Of a stretch of DNA of 6,502 nucleotides, positions 1-6,051 are shown one piece after another. The DNA comes from PALSA-505 sp036495485 (lineage in GTDB: Bacteria > Actinomycetota > Actinomycetes > Streptosporangiales > Streptosporangiaceae). The stretch lies in assembly GCA_036495485.1 (NCBI GenBank), contig DASXMU010000094.1:1-6502 (forward strand), written 5' to 3'. Below the pieces are notes generated by a model. The model worked only from the letters and a program-made list of their open reading frames with translations, did not search any database and had not been told where the DNA came from. Within the stretch, counting starts at the first letter, position 1. The number at the start of each line of letters is the position of its first letter. Position numbers and translations under genes: made by a program.

Positions 1-831
1 GCGCACCACGCTCGCCTCCAGCGCGTACAGGGTGATCTCGGCTTGCAGATAGAACCAGGCCAGCAGGCCGAGCACCAGGCTGAACGTGCCGGACACGGCC
101 GAGCTTTTGGACACGTCGCTGCGCAGCAGGTGGGTTCCCACGCTCTGCAGGATCTGCCAGGCGACCGCGCTGAGCACCGCGCCCAGCCACAGGTCCCGCC
201 CGGCCACCTCGGATGCGGTGGCCAGCCGGAAACCGAGCCAGAACAGCCCGACGTTCAGGATCAGCGCCACCGCGGTCGCGGCCACGTAGGCACCGGCCCC
301 GGTGAACGACTTCCCGGCGCCGCCGGCCAGGCCGGCGATGATCAGCGTGGCGATCTCGCCGAGGCCGACCGCCAGGAGCATGCCGACGCTGCGCAGGTTG
401 GCCGGCAGGAATCCGGGCCGCCGGGCCATCGGCACCTCCCAGACCTGGTTGAACGCGTTCTGCGCGGCGCTGGCCACGCCCCGGGCGGCCAGCAGGGTCA
501 AGATGATGCCGATGGCCAGCGCGAAGCCCGCTTCGTGCATGGCGTTCACGCTGGTGATCAACTGCTTGCCGAACCCGGGGAAGTCGGCGGTCGCCTTGTT
601 CTGCACCGTCTGCTCCAGGGCCGGATGGTGCTGCAGGACGATGCTGGTCACGGTGACGAGCACCAGCAGCAGCGGGAAGATCGACGCGAACGCGTAGTAG
701 GCGATCAGCGCGGCCAGGCTGCCGGCCTGGTCATCGCCGAACTTCTTCCACACCGCGATGGGAAACGCCAGCACCGGCCGCCGCTGCTGGAATCTGTCGA
801 CGGCCCGCAGCAGCGGCTTGATGAGATCCAT
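1..831 (-). CDS. YihY/virulence factor BrkB family membrane protein (3' end cut by window edge)
   Basis: Translating the minus strand from the ATG at 831 gives 277 residues with no stop before base 1, so the C-terminus lies outside the window. About six hydrophobic segments are visible, at roughly residues 41-66, 103-120, 149-170, 180-205, 215-232 and 250-270. Family hallmarks are ALIAYYAFASIFPLLLV in the first segment, NQVWEVP near 128-134, and WFYLQAEITLYALEA near 259-273. An in-frame TGA twelve codons upstream, with no good start in between, fixes the ATG. A G-rich run, GGGGGGAAG, lies about 9 bases before it. The gene starts 65 bases after the stop of the beta-propeller gene on the same strand, so co-transcription is possible. 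The family is an inner-membrane protein group of uncertain biochemical role. Older names such as ribonuclease BN or serum-resistance factor are not a safe basis for function here. Confidence 0.93.
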   Translation of the reverse strand, partial: MDLIKPLLRAVDRFQQRRPVLAFPIAVWKKFGDDQAGSLAALIAYYAFASIFPLLLVLVTVTSIVLQHHPALEQTVQNKATADFPGFGKQLITSVNAMHEAGFALAIGIILTLLAARGVASAAQNAFNQVWEVPMARRPGFLPANLRSVGMLLAVGLGEIATLIIAGLAGGAGKSFTGAGAYVAATAVALILNVGLFWLGFRLATASEVAGRDLWLGAVLSAVAWQILQSVGTHLLRSDVSKSSAVSGTFSLVLGLLAWFYLQAEITLYALEASVVR

Positions 832-896
832 CGCCTTGTGCTTCCCCCCAACGACCAGGTCAACCCCTCAAGTGAACACCATAGCCGCAGGTCAGG

Positions 897-2273
897 TTAG
901 CGATCGATCAGGACCAGCTCGGGGTTCTGGCAGATCTGCCCGGTGGGGGCCTGGACCCGCTGCGGGCAGTCGGACAGCAGCACGGTGGAGTCGCTGGGGT
1001 CGGCGCTGCCGCCGATGCCGGACAGATCGACGAAGAAGTGCGGCCAGGGCAGCGTCCTGGTGCTCCAGATCACCCGCTGCTGGGCCACGTTGTACCCCCA
1101 CGCCTCGCCGAGCGCGCCCAGGTCGAGGCCGAGCGCCACGCCGCCCCGCACGCCGTACACGCCGCCGGTGGCCGAGCCGCTGGCGCCGGTCACCAGGGCC
1201 ACGCTGTGCCCCGACCAGGCCTGCACCCCGGTCAGCGTGCTCGTGCTGCCGATGGCGAGGTAGAACAGGCCGCGCACCACGTCCACGTTCTCCGGCACGA
1301 CATCGGCCCGGTGCCAGAGCCGCTGGCCGGTGGTGCCGTTGTACGCGCTGACCCCCTGCGCGGACGCGAACAGCAGGACACCGCGGACCACCGCGGCGAG
1401 CCTGCCCACGTACGGGCGGCCGGAGGGGTAGATGATCTGCTCAGCGCCGGTCCGCAGGCTGATCCGGCGGACCTGGGTGACCGGCGCGCTTCCGAGCGAG
1501 CCGCCCTCGGCCTGCGCGACGTACAGGTGGCCGCCGTCCGAGCGCCAGTTCTGCACGTCGTCGCTGGTGGAGCGGGACCAGGCCACCCGGCCGGTCGCGT
1601 TGCCGTAGCTGGTCACCGCCGACGGGCCGACCACCACCGTGTTGCGGCCCGAGGCGGCGACCGCCCCGCCGAACGGTGCGGCCGGGTAGGAGCGGATCTG
1701 GTGCCCGCCGCTGGCGGCGAGCAGGACCGTGCGCTGGCTGGTGCCGCCGGCACCCGGCAGCGGCCCGTCCGACACCCCCACGGCGACCACGTCTGGCCAG
1801 ACCCGGACCGACACGATCTGGGAGCCGTCCGGGAACCCGGTCAGGCCGGTCACCCAGAGCGTGTGGCCGGTCTGCGCGCTGTAGCCGTAGACGATCATGC
1901 CGAAGCCGGCCGCCACCACCGACGGCCCAGCCGCCGCGTACACCTGCTCGGTCCCGGGCCCGGCCGGCTGCCCGCTGCCTGGCGTGGCGCTCGTCGCCGG
2001 CGAGGTGCTCGCGCCCGGTGCCGAGCCGGTCCCGGTGCCGGTGGTGGGGACGGACGGGGCGAGCGGGACCGTGCCGGGCAGCGCGCTGGAGGCGTCCCAG
2101 GAGCCCGGCAGCGAGATGGCCCAGCGCACGGTGCCCGCCGTGGTGGCGGCGCACGGGGAGCTGCCGCAGCCGGCGGCCGGGGCGCTGGAGGTCTGCACCG
2201 GTGCGAACGCGACCACGGCCAGCACGCCGGCCAGCAGGCCGCGGCGCAGCCAGCCGTGCCATGCGCGCGCCAA
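897..2273 (-). CDS. Secreted PQQ-type beta-propeller repeat protein (BamB-like fold), TTG start
   Basis: This 458-residue protein has an N-terminal signal sequence: basic residues WLRR at 8-11, then the hydrophobic core GLLAGVLAVVAFA at 12-24. A low-complexity Gly/Ser/Thr/Pro linker follows at about 65-108, then a beta-propeller at about 109-434. Blade signatures of the aromatic-x-x-x-TG-x-x-x-W kind recur: YSAQTGHTLW at 131-140, SYGNATGRVAW at 222-232, AYNGTTGQRLW at 310-320 and a weaker GYNVAQQRVIW at 393-403. Four cysteines occur, at 36, 41, 436 and 448, in two close pairs that suit disulfides outside the membrane. The start is the TTG at 2273 because a GGAGG lies 7 bases before it and the signal peptide begins there. 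An ATG at 2351 opens the same frame but has no ribosome site and adds 26 residues that do not look like an export signal. No catalytic function can be assigned. Such propellers usually act as scaffolds or binding modules, and PQQ binding itself is not shown. Confidence 0.85.
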   Translation of the reverse strand: MARAWHGWLRRGLLAGVLAVVAFAPVQTSSAPAAGCGSSPCAATTAGTVRWAISLPGSWDASSALPGTVPLAPSVPTTGTGTGSAPGASTSPATSATPGSGQPAGPGTEQVYAAAGPSVVAAGFGMIVYGYSAQTGHTLWVTGLTGFPDGSQIVSVRVWPDVVAVGVSDGPLPGAGGTSQRTVLLAASGGHQIRSYPAAPFGGAVAASGRNTVVVGPSAVTSYGNATGRVAWSRSTSDDVQNWRSDGGHLYVAQAEGGSLGSAPVTQVRRISLRTGAEQIIYPSGRPYVGRLAAVVRGVLLFASAQGVSAYNGTTGQRLWHRADVVPENVDVVRGLFYLAIGSTSTLTGVQAWSGHSVALVTGASGSATGGVYGVRGGVALGLDLGALGEAWGYNVAQQRVIWSTRTLPWPHFFVDLSGIGGSADPSDSTVLLSDCPQRVQAPTGQICQNPELVLIDR

Positions 2274-2280
2274 GGTCACG

Positions 2281-2285
2281 CCTCC
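2281..2285 (-). promoter_or_regulatory. Ribosome binding site that sets the TTG start of the beta-propeller gene
   Basis: The minus strand reads GGAGG, then 7 bases, then TTG at 2273. The GTG at 2279 is only 1 base from this site and is a poor alternative. The ATG at 2351 has no such site. Confidence 0.7.
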
Positions 2286-2366
2286 GATCTGGGACTGAGC
2301 GGTTGCCGGACCAATCGTTCGCAGGCCCGCGAGTGGATCGCAGGGCACCATTTCTTGGTCTTCCCG

Positions 2367-2395
2367 TATCTACCGTAATGGCGGCGCGCCGTCAG
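2367..2395 (-). promoter_or_regulatory. Candidate sigma-70-type promoter for the beta-propeller gene
   Basis: On the minus strand, CTGACG (2395-2390) and TAGATA (2372-2367) are separated by exactly 17 bases. They match the -35 consensus TTGACA at four of six positions and TATAAT at three of six. The third-position G of the -10 box is common in actinomycete promoters. Transcription would begin near 2360, which excludes the ATG at 2351 for practical purposes and gives a leader of about 87 bases to the TTG. The match is weak and is inferred from sequence alone. I found no convincing promoter for the divergent gene at 2493. Confidence 0.3.
2379..2394. promoter_or_regulatory. Imperfect palindrome in the divergent intergenic region, possible operator
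   Basis: The sequence TGGCGGCGCGCCGTCA is a 16-base inverted repeat with one mismatched pair. Its core at 2382-2391, CGGCGCGCCG, is a perfect 10-base palindrome. It overlaps the candidate -35 box of the beta-propeller gene and lies about 100 bases before the YbhB-family gene. In such GC-rich DNA a short CG palindrome can arise by chance. Confidence 0.25.
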
Positions 2396-2492
2396 ACGAA
2401 CGGAACTGAAAGCGGATCCCGGGGTAGTGCGCGACGGTGACCGATACCGTGGGTGCTGGCCGCGCGAGCGGCCCGCCGGATGAGGAGGAGAG

Positions 2493-3017
2493 ATGCCAGA
2501 GCGGGCTCCGTTGCCCTATGACTTCCACCCTGAGGTGCCCTCGTTCACCGTGGCGAGCGACGACGTCGCCCACGGCGAGCAGATGAGCGACACACAGGTG
2601 TTCAACGACTTCGGCATGACCGGGCAGAACGTCTCGCCGCACCTGCGGTGGTCGGGTTTCCCAGCGGAGACCAAGGGGTTCGCGGTCACCTGCTTCGACC
2701 CGGACGCCCCGACTGGGTCGGGGTTCTGGCACTGGATCGTGCTCGGCCTGCCGGCCTCGGTCACCGAGCTGCCGGCCGGCGCCGCCGGGAACCTGCCGGG
2801 CGGGGCGTTCCACGTCCGCAACGACTACGGGGCCAAGGACTTCGGCGGTGCCGCGCCGCCGCAGGGCGACCCGGCCCACCGGTACGTGTTCGCCGTGCAC
2901 GCGCTCGACACCGATGACCTGGGCGTCAACTCCGACATCTCACCGGCGGTGGCCGGGTTCAACCTGCGGTTCCACACGATCGCCCGCGGGCTGCTCATTC
3001 CGGTGTACGGTCACTGA
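2493..3017 (+). CDS. YbhB/YbcL family (PEBP, Raf kinase inhibitor-like) protein
   Basis: This 174-residue protein spans the full usual length of bacterial phosphatidylethanolamine-binding-protein homologues. Conserved landmarks appear in order: NVSPHLRW at 46-53, FDPDAP at 68-73, GFWHW at 77-81, RNDYG at 109-113, and PPQGDPAHRYVF at 122-133. Asp69, His80 and His129 fit the anion-binding pocket seen in characterised PEBPs. There is no signal peptide or membrane segment, so it is probably cytoplasmic. An AGGAGG site at 2483-2488 lies 4 bases before the ATG. It is the only plus-strand gene. It is divergent from the beta-propeller gene, and its last 23 bases overlap the 3' end of the regulator gene on the other strand. 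Family members bind small anionic or lipid-like ligands, but the role in bacteria is poorly defined and no partner is visible here. Confidence 0.95.
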   Translation: MPERAPLPYDFHPEVPSFTVASDDVAHGEQMSDTQVFNDFGMTGQNVSPHLRWSGFPAETKGFAVTCFDPDAPTGSGFWHWIVLGLPASVTELPAGAAGNLPGGAFHVRNDYGAKDFGGAAPPQGDPAHRYVFAVHALDTDDLGVNSDISPAVAGFNLRFHTIARGLLIPVYGH

Positions 3018-4155
3018 CGCTCCTGGTCCCGCGGGCCGCGATGCCGCCTGGCAGCGTGGCGATGTGCTCGCCGCAGCGGCTCGCGTCGTAGCCGGGCAGG
3101 CTGTCGAGCTGGGCCAGCAGCCACGGCGAGGACAGCACCCTGACCATGCTCTGCACCTCACGGGACTCGGCGGCCGAGCGCGGGATGACCAGGTCGAAGC
3201 GTTCGTCGGCGAGCGGCACGAACGGCAGGCCGTAGGCGAGCGCCGCCGGTTCGGCGGAGATGCCCGCCTCGGCCAGCCCGGCCGCGATCGCGGAGGCGAC
3301 CTGGAGGTGCCCGGTCGCCCTGGTGTCGTAGCCGGGCAGCGCGTCCGGTTTGACGCTGTGGGCGGCCAGCTCCCGGTCGAGCACCTGCCTGGCCTCCGAG
3401 CCCACCTCCCGGTTGACCAGGCGCAGGCCGAGCCGGGCGAGGTCGGTGACGCCGGTGACCTCACCGGCCAGCCACGGCGCGAGCACCAGGCCCTCCCGCC
3501 AGGCGGAGAAGCCGATCACCTCGGCGCCCTGGCCCGCGAGCAGCTTGCGGGCCTGCCTGGTGTCGTAGTCGTCGCCCGGGCGATCGGGCAGGTGGGCGCC
3601 GGCCACGTGCACCAGGCCCGCGGCGGCCAGCCTGAGGGCCTGCTCGCTGCCGCAGGGCCACCAGGCGAACCCGACCGGCGGGTCGAGCAGCGCCAGCGGC
3701 GCCTCCAGCAGCGGAAGGGCGGGGTCACAGCCGGCCACGACCAGGGTGGACAGCGGCGGCGCGATCGGCTGGACCAGGCCTGGCCCGGTGCCCACCAGGC
3801 CGCCGGCCGGGAGGAAGCCCGCCCGGGTCACGGTGTCCCCGGCCAGCGGCAGGGCGACGAACCGCTCCCCCACCGGGGCCAGCGCGATCCGGGCGCCGGG
3901 GCCACCGAGCCTGGCCACCGGCTCCGCCTCGATCTCGGCGGGCGTGTCGCCGGGGCCGAACACCTCCTCCACCGTCATGCCGAGCACCCGGGCGACGGTC
4001 AGCGCGACCCGCAGCGACGGGTCGCTGTGCCCGGCCTCGATCGCGGAGACGGCCTGCCTGGACACCCCGGCCATCCCGGCGAGCTGCTGCTGCGAGAAGC
4101 CGCGGGCCTGCCGGGCCAGCCTGAGGCGCAAACCACGGTTGCGCGCTATCCGCAT
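2995..4155 (-). CDS. One-component regulator: XRE-type HTH fused to a PBP-like (molybdate-type) sensor domain
   Basis: This 386-residue protein starts with a helix-turn-helix of XRE type at about 6-66. Its core is FSQQQLAGMAGVSRQAVSAIE at 20-40, followed by NP-type helix residues through VEEVF at 62-66. Residues about 85-125 form a linking segment (ARIALAPVGERFVALPLAGD...LPAGGLV) that I cannot assign. Residues about 135-335 resemble the PBP_like domain found in regulators linked to molybdate, with HLPD at 188-191, WREGLVLAP at 219-227, VNREVGSEAR at 247-256, ATGHL at 280-284 and FVPLADERFDLVIP at 312-325. No signal peptide is present, so the sensor domain should face the cytoplasm. The ATG is preceded by AGGGGG with a 5-base gap, and it overlaps the ATPase gene by 10 bases. 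It is last in the transporter operon and probably controls it, sensing the imported oxyanion. Whether it represses or activates cannot be read from sequence. Confidence 0.88.
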   Translation of the reverse strand: MRIARNRGLRLRLARQARGFSQQQLAGMAGVSRQAVSAIEAGHSDPSLRVALTVARVLGMTVEEVFGPGDTPAEIEAEPVARLGGPGARIALAPVGERFVALPLAGDTVTRAGFLPAGGLVGTGPGLVQPIAPPLSTLVVAGCDPALPLLEAPLALLDPPVGFAWWPCGSEQALRLAAAGLVHVAGAHLPDRPGDDYDTRQARKLLAGQGAEVIGFSAWREGLVLAPWLAGEVTGVTDLARLGLRLVNREVGSEARQVLDRELAAHSVKPDALPGYDTRATGHLQVASAIAAGLAEAGISAEPAALAYGLPFVPLADERFDLVIPRSAAESREVQSMVRVLSSPWLLAQLDSLPGYDASRCGEHIATLPGGIAARGTRSVSDRTPE

Positions 4156-5186
4156 TCCATCCCCCTGATGCCGGTACCGTCCGTGTTCGCTGGCTGGGCC
4201 GTCCCGTCCGGGCCGAAGCGGGGCGGATCCAGCGCGGTCACCAGCAGCTCCCCGTCGTGCTGCGCCGGATTGTCTGGCAGGTGACAGGTGACTGCAGTCT
4301 CGCCGATCTTTAGGTCGGCCGCCCAGCCTGCCCCGGATGGCCGGTGTGCGGCCAGCGTCGTGGCCAGGACCATGCCGCGGCCGGGGTGCGCGCCCGCGAC
4401 CACCCGGTCCGGGTGGATGCCGGCCACGGTACCTTCCTGGCCGGAGTTCCGCCCTACGGCATCGCCGCCGGGGACCGGGACGAAGCCGAGGTAGCCGACC
4501 AGCTCGGCGACCCGGCGGGAGATTGGGTGCAGCACCACCTCGTGCGGGGTTCCCATCTGCAGCATGACGCCATGATCGAGCACGGCCAGCCGGTCCGCGA
4601 ACGCCTGGGCGTCGGGGAGCTCGTGCGCCACCAGGATCGCGGGCAGGCCGCGCTCGGTGACCAGCCGGACGACCAGGTCGGTGAGCGAGCGGCGCAGGGC
4701 CGCGTCAAGCCCGCTGTAGGGCTCGTCGAGCAGCAGTGTGTCGCAGTCGGCCAGCAGCAGCCTGCCCAGCGCCACCCGGTGCGCCTGGCCGCCGGACAGC
4801 CTGGCCGGCATGGCCGCCAGCAGGCCGCCGATGCCGAGCAGCCCGGCCAGTTCGGTGAGCTTGGCGCCGCGGTCCGCGGTCGGCGCGTAGCCGAGGTTGG
4901 CCCGCACGGACAGGTGCGGGAACAGGCCGGGGTCCTGGCGGAGCAGGCCGACCCGGCGCTGCCACGGGGGGATGGCCGTCTGGGGCGCTTGCGTGGCGGT
5001 GAGCACCCGGCCGTTCAGGGTGACCCGGCCGCGGCGCAGGGGGACCAGGCCGGCGATGGCCTCCAGGATGGTCGTCTTGCCTGCGCCCGAGGGGCCGAAC
5101 AGGGCCAGCCGCTCCCCCGCGGCGACCGACACGGCGGCGTGCACGCGGAAGTCCCGGCGGTCAACCTCGACGTCGGCGTCCAGCAC
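4146..5186 (-). CDS. modC: Molybdate/tungstate-type ABC transporter ATP-binding protein (ModC/WtpC-like), GTG start
   Basis: This 346-residue ATPase energises the importer from the cytoplasmic side. All nucleotide-binding motifs are intact: Walker A GPSGAGKT at 31-38, the Q-loop Gln84 in LLRQD, signature LSGGQ at 130-134, Walker B LLLDEP at 151-156, D-loop SGLD at 158-161 and the switch histidine His188 in AHE. A C-terminal extension from about 245 to 325 looks like a single TOBE-type domain, which in ModC proteins can bind the oxyanion and feed back on transport. I chose the GTG at 5186 because GGAG lies 5 bases before it and the conserved ABC fold begins at once. The frame stays open to 5390, but that stretch translates into Arg/Pro/Ser/Cys-rich sequence antisense to nothing and overlapping the permease gene in another frame. 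The gene overlaps the permease by 26 bases and the regulator by 10. Sulfate or Fe-type ATPases are similar, so the substrate rests on the neighbours. Confidence 0.9.
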   Translation of the reverse strand: MLDADVEVDRRDFRVHAAVSVAAGERLALFGPSGAGKTTILEAIAGLVPLRRGRVTLNGRVLTATQAPQTAIPPWQRRVGLLRQDPGLFPHLSVRANLGYAPTADRGAKLTELAGLLGIGGLLAAMPARLSGGQAHRVALGRLLLADCDTLLLDEPYSGLDAALRRSLTDLVVRLVTERGLPAILVAHELPDAQAFADRLAVLDHGVMLQMGTPHEVVLHPISRRVAELVGYLGFVPVPGGDAVGRNSGQEGTVAGIHPDRVVAGAHPGRGMVLATTLAAHRPSGAGWAADLKIGETAVTCHLPDNPAQHDGELLVTALDPPRFGPDGTAQPANTDGTGIRGMECG

Positions 5187-6051
5187 GGGCGCTCCAGATG
5201 TAGGCGGCCAGCGGCAGCGGCAGGGCGACCACGAGCAGGACCAGCGCGAACGGCAGGGCGGTCGGCAGACCCGTCTCCTGCAGCGTGGTGAAGATCTGCA
5301 TCGGTATGCCGAATGGGTGATAGGCAATGATAACGACCGCGCCGAACGCGCCCATAGCCCTGGCCCAGGCGATGGCGAGCGACATGGCAAGCCCCGGCGC
5401 GGCCAGCGGCAGCGTCACCCGCCTGAAGACCCGGCCGGGACGGTCACCGAGCAGCCCGGCCTGCTGTTCGAGCCGTGGATCCACGCCGCCGAAGGCCGCT
5501 TGCGCGCCCAGCACGTAGTACGGCGCCGATTCGTACACCTCAGCGATGACCAGGGCCAGGAACGTGTTGGTCGCGGACAGGTGCAGGTGGCCGATCAGCT
5601 CGCCGACCGGCGTGTACGGGCCGACCAGGAAGACCAGGAGCAGGCCGATCACCAGCGGCGGCAGCAGCAGGCTGGCCAGCACGCCCGCCTCCCAGACCTG
5701 CGGGAACGGGAGCGTGCCGCGGGCCAGCATCCAGGACAGCGGCGTGCAGACGAGCAGCAGCACGGCCAGCGTGAGGCCGCCGGACTCAACCGAGACCAGC
5801 AGCGGGCCGAGCGCTCCCGGTGCGGTCAGCGCGCTCTCGATGGCGCCGCCGGACAGGTGCGTGAGCAGGGCGATCACCGGGCCGAGCAGGGCGATCCAGA
5901 TCACCGCCGCGCCCGCCACCGAGGCGTACCCGGAGATGGACCGCAGCCTGGGACGGTTCTTATCTGGGCGCGGTGGGCTGGGCTGTCCGGGAGGCTCGTC
6001 CCCCCGGACAGCACCGCCCGCCGCCGCCGCTGGGCTAGCCGCCCAGTTCAC
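5161..6051 (-). CDS. modB: Molybdate/tungstate-type ABC transporter permease (ModB-like)
   Basis: This integral membrane subunit forms the translocation path. The frame from the GTG at 6051 gives 296 residues. About six hydrophobic segments are visible, near 46-66, 90-110, 124-144, 163-183, 218-243 and 265-287. The cytoplasmic coupling loop is LEQQAGLLG-x6-FRRVTLPLAAPG at 194-220. It aligns with the EAA loop of ModB permeases, but the loop's Glu-Ala pair reads Gln196-Gln197. The first 44 residues are Ala/Pro/Arg-rich, precede the first membrane segment, and use fewer G/C-ending codons than the rest (34 of 44, against 41 of the next 44, counted by hand). The GTG at 6051 overlaps the binding-protein gene by 17 bases and has no Shine-Dalgarno site, so restart after that gene's stop is likely if it is used. 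A GTG at 5919 (residue 45) is an alternative start right at the first membrane segment, also without a clear ribosome site. Confidence 0.88.
   Translation of the reverse strand: MNWAASPAAAAGGAVRGDEPPGQPSPPRPDKNRPRLRSISGYASVAGAAVIWIALLGPVIALLTHLSGGAIESALTAPGALGPLLVSVESGGLTLAVLLLVCTPLSWMLARGTLPFPQVWEAGVLASLLLPPLVIGLLLVFLVGPYTPVGELIGHLHLSATNTFLALVIAEVYESAPYYVLGAQAAFGGVDPRLEQQAGLLGDRPGRVFRRVTLPLAAPGLAMSLAIAWARAMGAFGAVVIIAYHPFGIPMQIFTTLQETGLPTALPFALVLLVVALPLPLAAYIWSARAGRRRRG
5192..5195 (-). promoter_or_regulatory. Ribosome binding site inside modB that sets the modC GTG start
   Basis: The minus strand reads GGAG, 5 bases, then GTG at 5186. The site lies within the last codons of the permease gene, whose TGA is at 5163-5161. 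Ribosomes finishing the permease would be positioned to start the ATPase. Confidence 0.55.
5982..6012 (-). promoter_or_regulatory. Strong RNA hairpin just downstream of the binding-protein stop codon
   Basis: In the transcript, a perfect 10-base stem forms between GCTGTCCGGG (6012-6003) and CCCGGACAGC (5991-5982). The inner GGG (6002-6000) and CCT (5994-5992) can add three more pairs, one of them G-U, leaving a 5-base loop ACGAG. It begins 22 bases after the modA stop and lies in the poorly conserved N-terminal region of modB. No U-run follows, so it is not a standard intrinsic terminator. A likely role is protection of the upstream message end or partial attenuation, giving more binding protein than permease. 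Confidence 0.5.

Noticed and set aside
43..900. 285-residue open frame on the plus strand at the left edge
   Set aside because: The minus strand encodes a clear BrkB-family membrane protein across the same bases; the plus frame is His/Gln/Gly-rich with no motif.
2150..2273. Lipoprotein attachment site at Cys36 of the beta-propeller protein
   Set aside because: The preceding residues Ala-Ala-Gly lack the Leu or similar residue at -3, and the cysteine is one of a close pair, so a disulfide is more likely. A lipobox is not excluded.
1038..2378. 446-residue open frame on the plus strand
   Set aside because: It lies antisense to the beta-propeller gene and encodes Arg/Ala/Gly/His-rich sequence with no family motif. 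Such frames are expected opposite high-GC genes with G/C third positions.
3018..3060. Terminator after the YbhB-family gene, suggested by CCCGCGGG at 3028-3035
   Set aside because: The palindrome is short, has no loop or U-run, and lies within the coding sequence of the convergent regulator.
2848..4284. 478-residue open frame on the plus strand
   Set aside because: It begins inside the YbhB-family gene in another frame and then runs antisense to the HTH/PBP-like regulator. Its low-complexity composition shows no recognisable domain.
5187..5390. 68-residue N-terminal extension of the ATPase up to the ATG at 5390
   Set aside because: It is Arg/Pro/Ser/Cys-rich, overlaps the permease in another frame and precedes a well-placed ribosome site and GTG at 5186.
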